Source: Perkinsus olseni
Taxonomy: Eukaryota; Perkinsozoa; Perkinsida
Direction: 5' to 3'
Assembly (NCBI GenBank): GCA_013115125.1
Contig: JABANN010000082.1
Span: forward strand, 1 to 64,000
DNA: 64,000 bases
Within the stretch, counting starts at the first letter, position 1; every line of letters starts with the position of its first letter. Shown piece after piece: positions 45,678 through 57,077 of the stretch. Below the pieces are notes generated by a model. That model saw only the letters and a program-made list of their open reading frames with translations. It was not told the DNA's origin and did not search any database. The position numbers were made by a program, and so were the translations under genes.

Positions 45678-47885
45678 TTACCGCTGCCTATGCTTTAGCA
45701 TGTACATAGCTACAGAGGTTATTGGATCGCCCGGTCGATCTCTCGCTGCCTCATTGATGGCCGGTGCCAATACAGGCAGTACTGCTTCCCTTAGATAGCT
45801 GCGTGGGGTGAGTGACCTCATGGATTCGTGATGCGCTTCTAGTGCTGATGATGCTGGAGCCTTCAGCTGTTCTTCCTTCTCGGTTCGGAGCTTAGGAAAA
45901 TGATAAAGACTGCCGCAGCAGCAGTAGTCGTAGTAGTAGTAGTAGTAGTCAGCCAACCTGCATGGTATGCTTGTCAATAGCTTCCTCTACTAGCAGCTTG
46001 AAATAGTCCATGTGGGTTGTTGCACGGTAACTCTCCACTCTAAGGTGTATCCCCTTATCCCCCACAGTTGTTGATGTATCTATTCATACACCCGTCACTG
46101 ATGATGATGACGATGGCCAGTACTCCCCTACTTGAGAGGACATCCACGACCCTTGCTGCATTGGCCTGTCCAGACGCTATGTAGACATGCTGTATGTTGG
46201 TATCGGCCGGGTTGATAAGTATCTCCCGCAATGGCTGAGTCGTGTCTAAAATACACACCTCCACACACATCAGAGATGCCTTCTCTATCTTACCATCATC
46301 TGTAGGTCTTTCGATGATGCTGACTACACGACCCTCCGGTATGAGCTCGTGTACCAGTCCAGAATATGCCTCTGCAAAGCCTCTGTATTCGGTGGGAACA
46401 TCGTCGGTATTCGAGGTATCCATCTGTTCCTCGTCATTGGCTGGTGATGATGATGATTCTTCCGCCGCCTGCGAGAGCGTCCCTACATGAACCGTGCTGG
46501 CAGCTTACCTCGACACTCTGATGCTTGTTGCGTTGAGGGAAGGATAGTATAGTGAGGTGGTTGTCATCATCTTGTGTGGAGGCGATGATGACCCCTGTAT
46601 GTGTTGACTGTGGTCGGATGTCCATCATACCATCAACGCTGCCATCATTGGCTATCTTCTTGGTGAAGTATTTACCACAATATGCAGGATGCTTGCCCTC
46701 ACACAGTAGTTGTAATTCCTCTACAACACTCGCTACATCCTCAGTGACCAGGATAGAAGGATCATCGTCATCGCTTGATATGGCGTCCCTTAGAACTATA
46801 GCAAAATCCCTTCTAGCATGTGCAAAGTCTATGATCATATTGATGAAGCTCGGCAGGAGGCTATAGAGGCCGTGCCTGAGGAAGAAGCCAGCAATGATGA
46901 TGATGGAGATGCTGCTGCTGTTGTTACCTGAAGATGCCCTTCACTCCGGTATGTTCCCTATTATCGGAGTCCGCATCACTCTGTCTAACATTCACTTTAC
47001 TAGGCAGTCCGAACCCCTTTCGCACAGAGGGAGGTAGGGACAGACACTTGATGATCTGGTCGAACTCGCCACGGAGTTTGGCACCCGGTGAGGTTTTCTT
47101 GCTAGTGAACTCGAGGAGTAACTCATTGATGATATCCTCTCTGCAGGAGGCACAACATCGACGCTGCTATGATTGTAGGTACCGTTATCGGACTTTTTGC
47201 TTTCTCTTCCTTCCTCACCATCCTCGCCATCCTCAGCCACCGGCACCTCCTGTCCGTACTTCGTATCGAGGTAATCTAGGTAGGTGATCAAGACGGTGTC
47301 GCTGTTATTGGTATCCCCGGAGGATCCATCAACAACAGACTGTGGGCGGCCCACCCCTCCCCCTGCTGCCTCAGCTTGTGCCTTACTCCACGACTGCGTG
47401 TTGAGAGAGCTATGATGAAGAGCTCACATGATCCGAGGGGTTGACCATCGTGGGTGGGTTGATTGATGTACTGGATGCTGCTAGTATCCACTGACCAGTG
47501 GTTGAGTCTACAGTACCCCATGCCATCGATGCAAGCCATTTATTGACCTGTTGGGATGGAGGGAGGGGGGAGCATACAACATCCTAGTGCATTACCATGA
47601 GCTCAGTGTAGTCCCTACAGGTAGAGGGTCTATGCATGACAGACGGTACGTCAACATGTATGATTATACGACGGCCCGCGGACGCCTCATCGTCCTCAAG
47701 AATCTCCTTGGCTGCTGCAGCTACAGGTGGCGAGCCGCTATCATCATCAGCATTCTAGTCATGAACATGATGAGTTGATGACGATTACTCCCGCGTGGTA
47801 CTTGGGTTGTTGGCAGTGGCGATAGAGGGTCTGCTGAGGGGCCCTCAATGTCCGTCGGAGGTGGTTGGGATTCATTAGTTGACAT
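45678..47885 (-). CDS. Dpy-30-motif protein with several very short introns
   Basis: About nine exons on the minus strand. The start MSTNESQPPPTDIEGP at 47885 leads through a 34-nt intron (47755-47788) to NADDDSGSPPVAAAAKEILE and RRIIIHVDVPSVMHRPS, then VNKWLASMAWGTVDSTTGQW, a second 34-nt intron (47394-47427), SDTVLITYLDYLDTKYGQEV, EDIINELLLEFTSKKT, KGIFSLLPSFINMIIDFAHA, EGKHPAYCGKYFTKKIANDG, GRVVSIIERPTDDGKIEKA and, at the end, SYLREAVLPVLAPAINEAAR then ITSVAMYMLKHRQ. That last part is a Dpy-30-type dimerisation motif, found in ciliary and chromatin proteins, where it docks partners. The rest is unrecognised. Confidence 0.62.
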
Positions 47886-48313
47886 CGAGTAGGGTGTGAA
47901 CGAACGCTAACACGTTGAGCAGCATGCTTCTGCTGCTTCACTTAACACAATAGGACATCAGTCTTCCATCATCTACAGTGTTGTTGTGGTTGTTATACTA
48001 CAGTTATACATACTATTCAGCAGCAGCTTACTATGATAATGACGATGATGATACATGAAGAGCAATACTGATAATAATGATTCAATAACAACTACTACTA
48101 CTGGTTCTCGATACCCAAAAGTGTCCTCCTGAGCCCTTTGAGAGGTATGGCCCCGAACTTAGGAGGAGGAGAGCTGAGAACTTCAAACAATCAACAAGCA
48201 GAAGTGGGCCACAATAAAACTAATACCAGTGAGGACCATGTTACACGGAAGAATGCCAACACCCGGAGGCGGCGGAGGAGCAGTAGACGAAGCATTGACC
48301 CTTAATCATGATG

Positions 48314-49540
48314 ATCAGCGGGTAGTAGTGACAACAGTAGTGGTACTACGATTGTTGTTAGCAGCATTATTGGAGGCTGCATACTCAGCACTAAGCTTCG
48401 CAAAGGCTTCCTTAGCACGTTCATGATCACACTTATCAGGGTGACATAGAAGCGCCGCCCGTCGGTACAACTGAGAGAAGATATGATACTACATAAAATG
48501 CCCTGCCACTAGTACTACCCGGTCCTTATCCACCTCTGTTTGGCCAGGCTGGGGTTGTAGATCCAGTAGACTCCGTAATACAGGCCATAATCCTAATTCA
48601 TCGGGGCATTCCACAATACCCAAAACCACCTGTTCACGTGTGCTTGGCACCTGTGACTTTAAACGAGTAACCAATTGATTAACCTTAGCAGTTGTTTCCA
48701 CGGTCTGATGTTGAAGGGATACTCCCTTATGTAAGGATGCTTGATACTCCATCCTAGCAGCCTTTAAGGCAGCTGCTTGCCGCTCTCGAGGGGTCAAACC
48801 AGACAAGGGGTCCACCGGACCTCGGGAGGAGGAGGTACCGCCACTCCTACTACCCGATTTACTACGGAATATACCACCAGAACACCTCAAGGGAGGTGGT
48901 GCCTTAGCCAGCCTACAGTCAGGGCATGATAGAGGCTTATCATAGGGGGCTGATACATTCTGAGACTGGGTAAACTTATGACCATATCGGCAACCATAAC
49001 GCAGGGTTATCGTCCTAGCATCAGGTGGTACATCAAGAGCGGTCGTCAGTAACTTTAGATTATTCTCTCTAGCTCTGGTAGCATGAGGTTCGAGTAATGC
49101 CGCACAGACTGGACACTGACCACCACGCCGAGAGGAGGGCCCTTCATAGTGGCCTGCTGACTCATGGCCACCAGCTGATCCCTGTTGATGACTGCTAGCA
49201 TGGGCACTGCTCCTACTACTACTACCACCATCATCAACCCACTTGTGTTTAACCGGACATTCATTAGTATGAACCCCCAGAGAACCGCTACTACGCTTAT
49301 CTGCATGACGACCTTTAGGGGCGTACCGAGGGGCGAAGCTAGTACTACTACTACCAGCCCTACTACCAGTACACTGCCCTTTACCGTCTGGCACCTGACC
49401 GACCCTGATTGAAGCCTTATTGTTGGAGGCATGAGACCGATGATGTTGCTGAAGTGATCTCGGTGGCGGCAGCGGCCCTCGCAACCCTCCTGCACGGGTG
49501 GTACTCAATCGGATAGGATGGCTCAGGTTAACAGAGGGCG

Positions 49541-49575
<35 letters not shown>

Positions 49576-50174
49576 GGCCGCAATGCTTCGCGACTCAACA
49601 ACCCATCTGATAGAGGAGGCGATGCTATAGTCTGGGACCGCCTTCTTTTCAATGGTATCGTGGGGTTGGTCTGGGTTCCATTCCTTCTCGGCGGAACCGC
49701 TGCTGGTCCTCCTGCCGTTGGACTCCTACCAGCTGCAGAAGGGGGTCGATGATGATGATGGTGTCGATGATGATTATTATTATTGACTCTGCTTGCAGCA
49801 GAAGGAGAAGAGGATGAGCTTCCTTTTAGCTTCTGCGGGGGTCGTGCGTCCATGCATAGAGCACCACCGGTATTGACTGCCGTGTGCCGTTGCGAGGGTG
49901 GCTGCCGCTGATTAATAGCAGGAGCAGGAGAAGGCGGTGGCGCCGATGGAACACCGGTACTCCATCGAAATGACTGCTGCTTCTGCTGTTGAGGCCGATG
50001 GTGACTGAGCGGTGGAGAACTAAATCGGAGGGATGTTGTAGTTGGTGGCGAAGGAGGAGGAGGGGCAGCAGCAGCAGCAGCCGGAGTAGCCACGGACGCC
50101 CTAGCAATGAACATAGTAGAGCAGGGGGTCTGCCGAAGATGCTGCTGTTGCTGCTGTCCCTGCATGAAGTGCAT
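48314..50174 (-). CDS. Disordered protein with Cys-rich zinc-binding region and C-terminal J-like domain
   Basis: The main exon (50174-48489) is low-complexity for about 330 residues, with polythreonine from a TTG run. Then comes a likely zinc module: CPVCAALLEPHATRAREN, ITLRYGCRYGHKFTQSQ and LSCPDCRLAK. The region ends with SQVPSTREQVVLGIVECPDE and DKDRVVLVAGHFM. The following exon (to 48314) reads QLYRRAALLCHPDKCDHERA then KEAFAKLSAEY, the second half of a DnaJ domain including the HPD motif that activates Hsp70. Helix I of a normal J-domain is not seen. The splice between the two exons lies near 48476-48489. Hsp70 partner function is inferred. Confidence 0.65.
49541..49576. repeat. TTG microsatellite (polythreonine on minus strand)
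   Basis: Twelve TTG units inside the disordered region of the overlying minus-strand gene. Confidence 0.9.
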
Positions 50175-50348
50175 ATGCTAGAAATAAACTATATGCGGAT
50201 AGAGTATGATGAGGATAACACAAGCTGGCAAGGAGTATACACAAGTAGAGACATAGAGGGAGTAGTGACGGTAGGCAACACCACCCGAAGCAGCAGCAGG
50301 GGAGTAGTAGTAGCATGGCATCAAATGCATGCATCATCATCATGGTGG

Positions 50349-51121
50349 TCAATCAGACAACGTGTTCTGCGTAGTCCTCAGCGGTCGGACAGGATTCTGA
50401 AAGGCAATGGTAATGCAGCAAGGGGATGATGGTACTCGATGGTCCACACCTGGCTCTTTGCCCACGTGTCTAGTTGCCCCTTCGATAACATCAACACTAG
50501 GAACAGTATCATCGACGACATCCGGTAGCATGGCAGCCTTGCTGCTAGTGGCGAGGGGCTCATTATCCTCACAAGGCTGATGGTCATGCTGTTGATGATG
50601 ATGATGACTATTGTGTTCTTTGAGGTAGTTAGCTATCCATACCAGTGGGTCGAAATTGAGGGTCTCCCCCTCATCATTCTGCCCCTCACTGACAGCAGCA
50701 GCCTGGGATATGGCATCATCAGCACAGCTACCCTCCACAGACGATATGAGTGATGTTGATGCAATAGAATGACAGTCCGAGTCAGGGGGCCTCAGGGCGC
50801 CACTGTTGCTCTTACTGCTACTGCTAGTACGCCTTGTAGCAGCGGCACTACCAGGTACCACTTGCCCAAGGCTTTTGCGGCCTGGAGTCCGTTTCTTCAT
50901 AGTGCTTTGTCTAGCACGACGAGCACTGGAGGCAGCACTACGTTCCGCATCCTGAAATGGACTTCCACTTCTACTACTGCTGCGCCGGCGGCGCGCATGA
51001 CCCTTTTCTTAATCCAGTAGGTGAGATGTCCATTGGCCTTCACTTCCTTCAGCAGAGCCTCTATAGCAGGCACCAATACTGGCAGTACCGACTCCCTGGC
51101 ATACCTATAGCAATTCTCCAC
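50349..51121 (-). CDS. Second Dpy-30-like protein
   Basis: Two exons on the minus strand, with a phase-0 intron between IKKR and DAERSAASSARR. The N-terminus RYARESVLPVLVPAIEALLK closely resembles the C-terminal motif of the neighbouring gene (YLREAVLPVLAPAINEAAR) and continues GHLTYWIKKR. A basic region KKRTPGRKSLGQ and an acidic disordered stretch follow. NFDPLVWIANYLKEHNSH is a second sequence of the type used by Dpy-30-like docking helices. The C-terminus is disordered. Possible flagellar or chromatin complex member (inference). A start further upstream is possible. Confidence 0.58.
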
Positions 51122-51389
51122 AATTCCTGTTACCCAGTAGTACCAATCCTACTGCCGAGCTTGCATATTAGCATCAACTATTGGTGTGTGGTATGACGCA
51201 GCTGGCATTAGGAAATGAAAGGAGGGGAGTGTTTACAGCTGGGAAGGGGCCACTGGTAGGATCATGTATTAACTAGACATCGATCGTCGATGGTTATGGT
51301 GGTGTAGATGATGATGGCAGAGATGATGAAACTAATGATACATAAAGGTGAAAATGCTACTACGGCTATGCATCATCATCATACGATCC
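51122..51389. other. Spacer
   Basis: Short intergenic stretch on a minus-strand block, with no gene seen. Confidence 0.5.
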
Positions 51390-51952
51390 TCAGGGACCAT
51401 CGGAGGGTAACGGCTCCCTTATCATTTTATTGAATACTTCATCCTTGAGGAAAGCCAGATCCGTAGCAACCCTCGATCCGACTTCTTCAAGCCAATCGTA
51501 ACTAGCATTATGACGTATAGTATGATGATGAAGCCCCTTCCCTGTAGTACTCCCCTTCATCCCGTCCAACCACAGCCAGTAGGACTAGCATTGGATCATC
51601 TTCACACTCTGATTGGGCGAATGCAGTGACTCTAACAGCTGTCTTCTGGCCAGGACTGTATTCGCACTGCATCAAGAGTGATGTCAGAGCTGATCCTAGA
51701 GCATTCTCCGTGCACTGAAGAGAGGAAGGGAAGGGCGATAAGATGATCCTCGACGGGTATGGTGATGATTACCTTATACTCCATATAAACATTAGCAGCA
51801 ACAGCTCCAATAGTCTTCGAAGATTCATCCGATGAAGCCCTCGCCGCTGCTACAACCATGCCATCATCAGTCACTAGTCTGAATGCCGATGATGGCGGTT
51901 CGGATGGTACGGGAGCAGGAGTGCTGTTGTTCTTCAGACTACTACAAGACAT
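51390..51952 (-). CDS. Roadblock/LC7-like protein (possible LAMTOR2-type)
   Basis: Three exons on the minus strand with exact phases. The product has FRLVTDDGMVVAAARASSDE, TIGAVAANVYMEYKCTENAL, SALTSLLMQCEYSPGQKTAV, RVTAFAQSECEDDPMLVLLA, and LEEVGSRVATDLAFLKDEVF at the end. The order of strand, 'dG..vA', helix ('iga..aniy..y'), strand and long C-terminal helix is that of roadblock/LC7 proteins, whose members serve in dynein or in the Ragulator scaffold for Rag GTPases. Sequence identity to either is too low to decide. Confidence 0.5.
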
Positions 51953-52185
51953 TCCTCTTCATGTGGTCTTTCTCCTTATCCAGAGTGCGCGCCAAGGCGT
52001 AGGAGAGCTCTCGCGAACGGAACATCGGCAGATGAGGAGGGCGGGGGGATCCACAAAAAAACTAGAGGGCAAGCCGACGACTACGTCCATGGAACCCCTA
52101 CGACTCATACACAGCAATGAGATAGTCGTGTGCATGACGAGAAACCGGTAATGAAGTAACGTTGAAGGCTGTTAATGATGTACAC

Positions 52186-54300
52186 CTATGAGTGTTGGCG
52201 GTAGAACCAACCTGCACAGAGGCCGACGGACAAGAGCAGGTCGATGAGTTCTTTGGAGCAGGATCCGCAGTCCTCATCATCCTCTTGCTGTTGCTGATCC
52301 CCGCTACACTCTTCCAGATCGGACGCTTTGAATGTTGCTGACGTGACGGTTGATGAAGTATGATGACGCTGTAACCATGTCATAAGTGGTACCAGCTCAG
52401 AAGGGACCTGATGGCTACACATCAGCCCAGAGAATGAGTAGCCTGGTCCGTGGGGCAAGAGAGAGAACCGATCAAGAACCGCTCTGGTCACATTCACCCT
52501 GTAGTACCTTTATTATAACACGGACAAGGTCATCGAAGTTCGTGTCATCTCGGCAATAGTTGAGGTGTAGGGAGTACAGCTTGGAGTCCTCTTCTACCAT
52601 CTCCGTCTCCTCATCAGCCTCATCGATATCAGCCGTCCCTGGGCGTCGGGCAGCTTCAATCTCGGCATCATCACGTAATCGTATTTCCGGCAAGTTATCC
52701 TCATCATCGCTATCCACGTCATCGTCCCCATCCTCCTCCTCTAGGTCCGTGGTATCCAATTCACACCTATTATCAGTACCCTACACAACCACAGTGATGC
52801 CCTTCCATCTTACCCTTCAGGCGCCTCTACAACAGTAGCCAATCTATTGAACACAAAGACATCACTACTATCCAAGGGTCCAATAGTAGACAGGATATCA
52901 GCTAGCTGCATTCGCACTTCAGCTGGCTTCGTTAAATCTAATAGCTTGGGTAATGCCCTAAGGTGCACTCTTTACATGCTCACCAACTCCAATCTATCGC
53001 CATACCACTTACCCTTCCACTCCACTTGCCATTTCACGGGCTGACAGACTATCGAGTACAGGCTTCACTTCACTCGCCATAAGTGCCTTGAGTTGTCCCT
53101 CCAATGATGCCCTCGACGGTAAGGCGGCTACTGGCCATACTAGGGCCGGTCTCTGCAGCAACAACTGTTTAACAGCACCTGCTATGATATCAGCCCAACG
53201 TAACGGTATGATAGATATGTTAATAGCAATATTCTCATCATCCAGACTCTCCACTTTATGCCATACACCAGCGGGGTGGAACAAAACATCACCCGGGGAT
53301 AGGATGATCTCCTCGGCATCAGCAAAGTACCTATGCGCATGGGCGTACCTGTGGATACCATGTTAGGAGTAAAGTTGGTGCTCACTCATCCGGCGGACGA
53401 TACTGTGCTTCCGAGTGTTGCATCCTAGCTGACTTGAGTTGCTGTTCATGATTCGATGATGTTGCAAAGTGTGGTGACCTCCCTCTTATGGGATAACATT
53501 CAGTTGATGATGCCTGATGAGTACGTATTTCACTAAATACTACTCCTCTACACACCTTGAGACTCCACTTCTTCCGTCCACTAAGTTGAATAGTGAAGTT
53601 AGTTTGGAAATCCGTATGCCAATCAGTAGTATGGCCTTTACGACATACAAAAGTCTCTATCTCACTCCGCTTAGTGTGATCAGCATACTCTCCACAGGCT
53701 TTAGGAACTCCCAAGCCCTCTGCTATCGATGTACACATGAGATCCGTTAGTGGCTGTGGAGCAGGGAAGTACCTATTAAGGTGTCCATCGAAATCAGTGT
53801 GATATAGCCATCCTCCCACACTACAATTGAGCCCCTGCTTTTAGTGCCGCTACCGCTGCTGATGGGTCGTGTAATTCAATACTACTGGCAGGTTCATCAG
53901 AGAATGGCCCAGTAGGGGTTAACCAAGTATGTATAACATCACTAGGAGACGCCTGAAGCATCTGTTCTACGTCCAAGCCAGCTAGATATTGTGAACATAT
54001 ATCATCCAGTACATCTCCTGTTGCACCATCTCTGAATACTATTGGACGGCCCTTTAGGTAGTGCTCTGTTATGAAGCCATCTCTGATATATCCGCTGCCC
54101 TTGAGAAGAGTTTGCAGCAGTTTTCCTCTCTTGCAACACTCCTCCAGGGACATTTCGTCATCCTCTGGCGTGAGAGCATCCGTCACTTTGATCCACGGTT
54201 CAGTGGTACGAGCCTTCTTGGCCACTGACGCTTCGGGACTATTATCACTGCCTCGTTTACCCTTCAGACCATCATTCAACATCTTTTCACTCGAGGGCAT
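52186..54300 (-). CDS. JmjC/cupin-8 2-oxoglutarate oxygenase with C-terminal helical extension
   Basis: Multi-exon minus-strand gene. The N-terminal exon (54300-53822) begins MPSSEKMLNDGLKGKRGSD and includes ALKAGAQL. It then shifts by one base to VGGWLYHTDFDGHLNRYF. The cupin core has KGHTTDWHTDFQTNFTIQLS and GRKKWSLK, with HxD as iron ligands, and later EEIILSPGDVLFHPAGVWHK with the second histidine. The C-terminal exons carry VHLRALPKLLDLTKPAEVRM, an acidic stretch and RAVLDRFSLLPHGPGYSFSG. Such enzymes hydroxylate or demethylate proteins, using iron and 2-oxoglutarate. The apparent one-base shift at about 53821 may be a sequencing error or a decayed gene. Confidence 0.72.
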
Positions 54301-54460
54301 CCCTATGAACTACCAACTGTACGGAAACACCCGCGAACTCCGGCTAATACCCTTCCCCCAACTATATCAACATAAAACACAACACGGGTATACATCTACC
54401 TCTTGCGGTATCATCAAACGCTCTTATTCCCTGAGATACACTTGGTCGTACGACTTAAAT

Positions 54461-55642
54461 TTACTCCTCGTCCTCAGACTCGCTCTCGACGGAGGGCTGA
54501 TAGGCAGCAGTGAGCTCCTCGTAGAAAGTCTTGCCAATCTTAGAGCTCTTCTTGGCCTGCTCAGCGCGAGCACGAATGGCGGCGACCTTCTGGGCGTGGG
54601 CCTGAGTACCCTCCTGCTGGGCCTGGGCACGCAGCTTGGCGCGATGAAGAGCACCGGGGTTGAGCTTGGCCATCATCTGGCGGTTCTTAAGGGCGTTCTT
54701 CTTCTGGCCAACACGGCGAGCGGGGGCAAGAGCAGGACGGCAGACAGCCTGGACCTCCTCAGAGTTGATGATCTTGGCGACATCAGCGTTGGTCATCAAA
54801 GGCCTGGGGAGCCTGTAACCAGACTTAAGGGCAGCACCGGACCTGTAGGAACCGAAGAGCTGCTGAAGGTGGTCGAAGGCGGGCTGGGTCCAGATGATGA
54901 AGCGGCCGAAAGTGCCACCGGGGGCAACCTGCAAGAGGTTGAGACGATCGACCTGGCAGAGCTCGATGCCGGGGATGTTACGGAAGGCCTTGGTGAGACC
55001 ATCATCCTCAGAGTAGACAACGAGAGGACCACGGCGCATGACGTAACGACGGTTACGCATCTTGCCGGCACCAGCACGGATCTTCTTGGAATCCTTGACC
55101 TTCTGGAGATCGGCACCAGCACCAAGAGCCTCAAGGACGGCAATGGCCTCCTTAGTCTTCTGGACGGACTCAACACCCTGGGAGAGGACAAGAGGGAGCT
55201 CAGGAACCTCACCAATGCGATGACCACGGGCCATAACAAGAGGAGGCAAGGCAGAGGCAGCAATGGCGGAAGCCATAGCATGACGCTTCTCGGTCAAGTT
55301 AGACTTACGATGCCAGCGCCTCCAAGTCTTGAGGGGAGCGAACATACCACCACCACGGCACATGTTACCGAAGGCACCCTGACCCGAACGATGAGTACCA
55401 CCGCCAGGGACACGGGGAATACGAGACACGGCACGACCGGTACCCCAAGAAGCGGCAGCGGTCTCGTAACCGGCCTCGAACTTAACACCGCGGGCCTGAC
55501 GCTTGTTCTTGGCCATGGCGGAGTGAACGGACCTCACGAGGTCAGGCCTGAGAGGAGCCTGGAAGACGGTAGGAGCACAAGTAGTGCTGGACGACGATCC
55601 GGAGAGATCGTATACTGATACGACGGGCCGAGCGGTAGACAT
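54461..55642 (-). CDS. RPL4: 60S ribosomal protein L4 (uL4)
   Basis: Single uninterrupted exon of 393 residues, complete from MSTARPVVSVYDL to an acidic C-terminus ending ESESEDEE. Family motifs: APLRPDLVRSVHSAMAKNKR, GTGRAVSRIPRVPGGGTHRS, GQGAFGNMCRGG (the long loop that reaches into the exit tunnel), RHAMASAIAASALPPLVMAR and RNRRYVMRRGPLVVY. It is a structural protein of the large subunit near the peptide exit tunnel. Unlike its neighbours it has no introns and uses almost only G- or C-ended codons, as expected for a highly expressed gene. The sequence just before the ATG contains a pyrimidine stretch and an AG that could serve as a trans-splice acceptor. Confidence 0.96.
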   Translation of the reverse strand: MSTARPVVSVYDLSGSSSSTTCAPTVFQAPLRPDLVRSVHSAMAKNKRQARGVKFEAGYETAAASWGTGRAVSRIPRVPGGGTHRSGQGAFGNMCRGGGMFAPLKTWRRWHRKSNLTEKRHAMASAIAASALPPLVMARGHRIGEVPELPLVLSQGVESVQKTKEAIAVLEALGAGADLQKVKDSKKIRAGAGKMRNRRYVMRRGPLVVYSEDDGLTKAFRNIPGIELCQVDRLNLLQVAPGGTFGRFIIWTQPAFDHLQQLFGSYRSGAALKSGYRLPRPLMTNADVAKIINSEEVQAVCRPALAPARRVGQKKNALKNRQMMAKLNPGALHRAKLRAQAQQEGTQAHAQKVAAIRARAEQAKKSSKIGKTFYEELTAAYQPSVESESEDEE

Positions 55643-56470
55643 CGTGAAGAGGTCTAATTACCTTAGAGAAATCCTCAAACGCGATGTTACAGCCGACAAT
55701 CGATAAGCTATGGGCGAGCGCTTTTTGCATTGACGCATGATACTTCTACTATGGCATGGACTGTGATGATGCTATGACTGGAGGTAATAAGGCGAAGTTG
55801 TGGTTACAACACGACGTGCTTTAGGGGAGGAGTATAATGAAGATTATAGCGCATCAAAAACGCTAGTACAGACGTCAAGGTATGGATCTAGGGCACAGCA
55901 CAGTAGTGCATTAAGTGATGGTATACCCTATACAACGACACACGCTGTAGGGATACGGCTATTGTACTGGGAAGGTGTGTAGCTGATAGCATCTGATGTA
56001 GGGGAGGAGGCGAATAGGGCCATGTGGGACCGGTAAGACAGCGCGGTGTGTAAGTTACCGGCGGCAAGATGACGGGATGGGCGGTAGTAGCCTTAGTAGG
56101 AGGATATCCGACTCAAGACGACGAAGAGAGGATAGGGTGACCACTGGGCTGCTTGTTGCTATGAAGCTCCAGCTTCCCCTCTAGTAGGTGCTAGCATCGC
56201 ATTATAACAATATATGGCATATGATAAGGAGGATAAATGATGTGGACCGAAGCCGAAAGCAACAACACCGAACAGCGATGAGAAATAATAGAGATACCAG
56301 TGCAACTACCACTGTGGTATTACTGATTCTTTATCTGTGGAAAGGGTACATCGTCGTTCTTTAGCAGACTAGCGGCCAGTCCTCAGTTGGGCCTAAGAGG
56401 CTGTCGTCGTCATCAGTGAGAACCTCATGTACGAGGAGGAGTACAGTGGAAGATCATCGGGGATCACAGC
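55643..56470. other. Divergent spacer
   Basis: Between RPL4 (minus) and the next plus-strand gene, with no convincing gene. A short stretch reading MYEEEYSGRSSGITA before 56470 may be the first exon of the following gene. Confidence 0.45.
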
Positions 56471-57077
56471 ATGGTAGGTCTGTTGGGGCCGATCATCATT
56501 ATCATGTGGGCTTCAGTTGAGCACGATGATCAATGGATTGGAACATTCATATCTGATGGTTTGTCGGAGTTGAAGACTAGGATTATGAGGCAGATAATTG
56601 ATAACAACCTGTCTGCTCATGAGAATTCCCTTATTGCACTATTGAAGAGGATAAGGTCCAAGCTGAAGGTAATAGTTCGTCGTGCGGGGATCGCAGAGCA
56701 CTCAATCTTAGGACAATCATCATTTATATAACATCGCTGCCGATGATTCTATTGATGAGGATAGTATCAACGTCCTCTTCAATGAGCTTGAGGATGAACT
56801 ACAGCTACCCACAGGCTCCACTGCTAATAACCCGTCACCCAATGTACAAGCAGTAAAATACTGTAGCAGCATTGCACACCGCCGGCATCCGCATGTAGTG
56901 CTCGATGAGTGAGTTCTTTCCGCACGAAGTGGGCTCTAGTATGTTCTCATCAGGCATACCCGAAATTATGCACCAGTGATAGCCGCTGTGGAGGCATCAC
57001 GGGGTGATCGTACGATTGCCGGTTGTGGACGTAGTGGGCGTACTTCTAAGCTGAGGGAGCAGTGTATGTTGGTGTAA
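56471..57077 (+). CDS. Hypothetical helical protein
   Basis: Two or three exons. The first clear coding segment is HDDQWIGTFISDGLSELKTR then IIDNNLSAHENSLIALLKRI, followed by an intron starting GTAATAGTTC. Next come IAADDSIDEDSINVLFNELE and DELQLPTGSTANNPSPNVQA. A last segment reads RNYAPVIAAVEASRGDRTIA, then GCGRSGRTSKLREQCMLV, stop at 57075-57077. The protein is mostly helical with no recognised motif. The exact start, and the junction before the last segment, are not settled. Confidence 0.4.

Noticed and set aside
47288-47539. Minus-strand frame MACIDGMGYCRLNHWS as a separate dehydrogenase-like gene
   Set aside because: The neighbouring frame (VNKWLASMAWGTVDS) joins in phase to exons on both sides, so the first frame is a shadow.
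48001-48230. AT- and trinucleotide-rich stretch as an origin or centromere
   Set aside because: It has no feature beyond the triplet richness seen throughout the window.
54071-55618. Open frame of 515 codons on the plus strand opposite RPL4
   Set aside because: It is the mirror of the strongly biased RPL4 codons. The protein is Leu/Thr/Gly-rich with no family motifs, and it crosses from the neighbouring gene.
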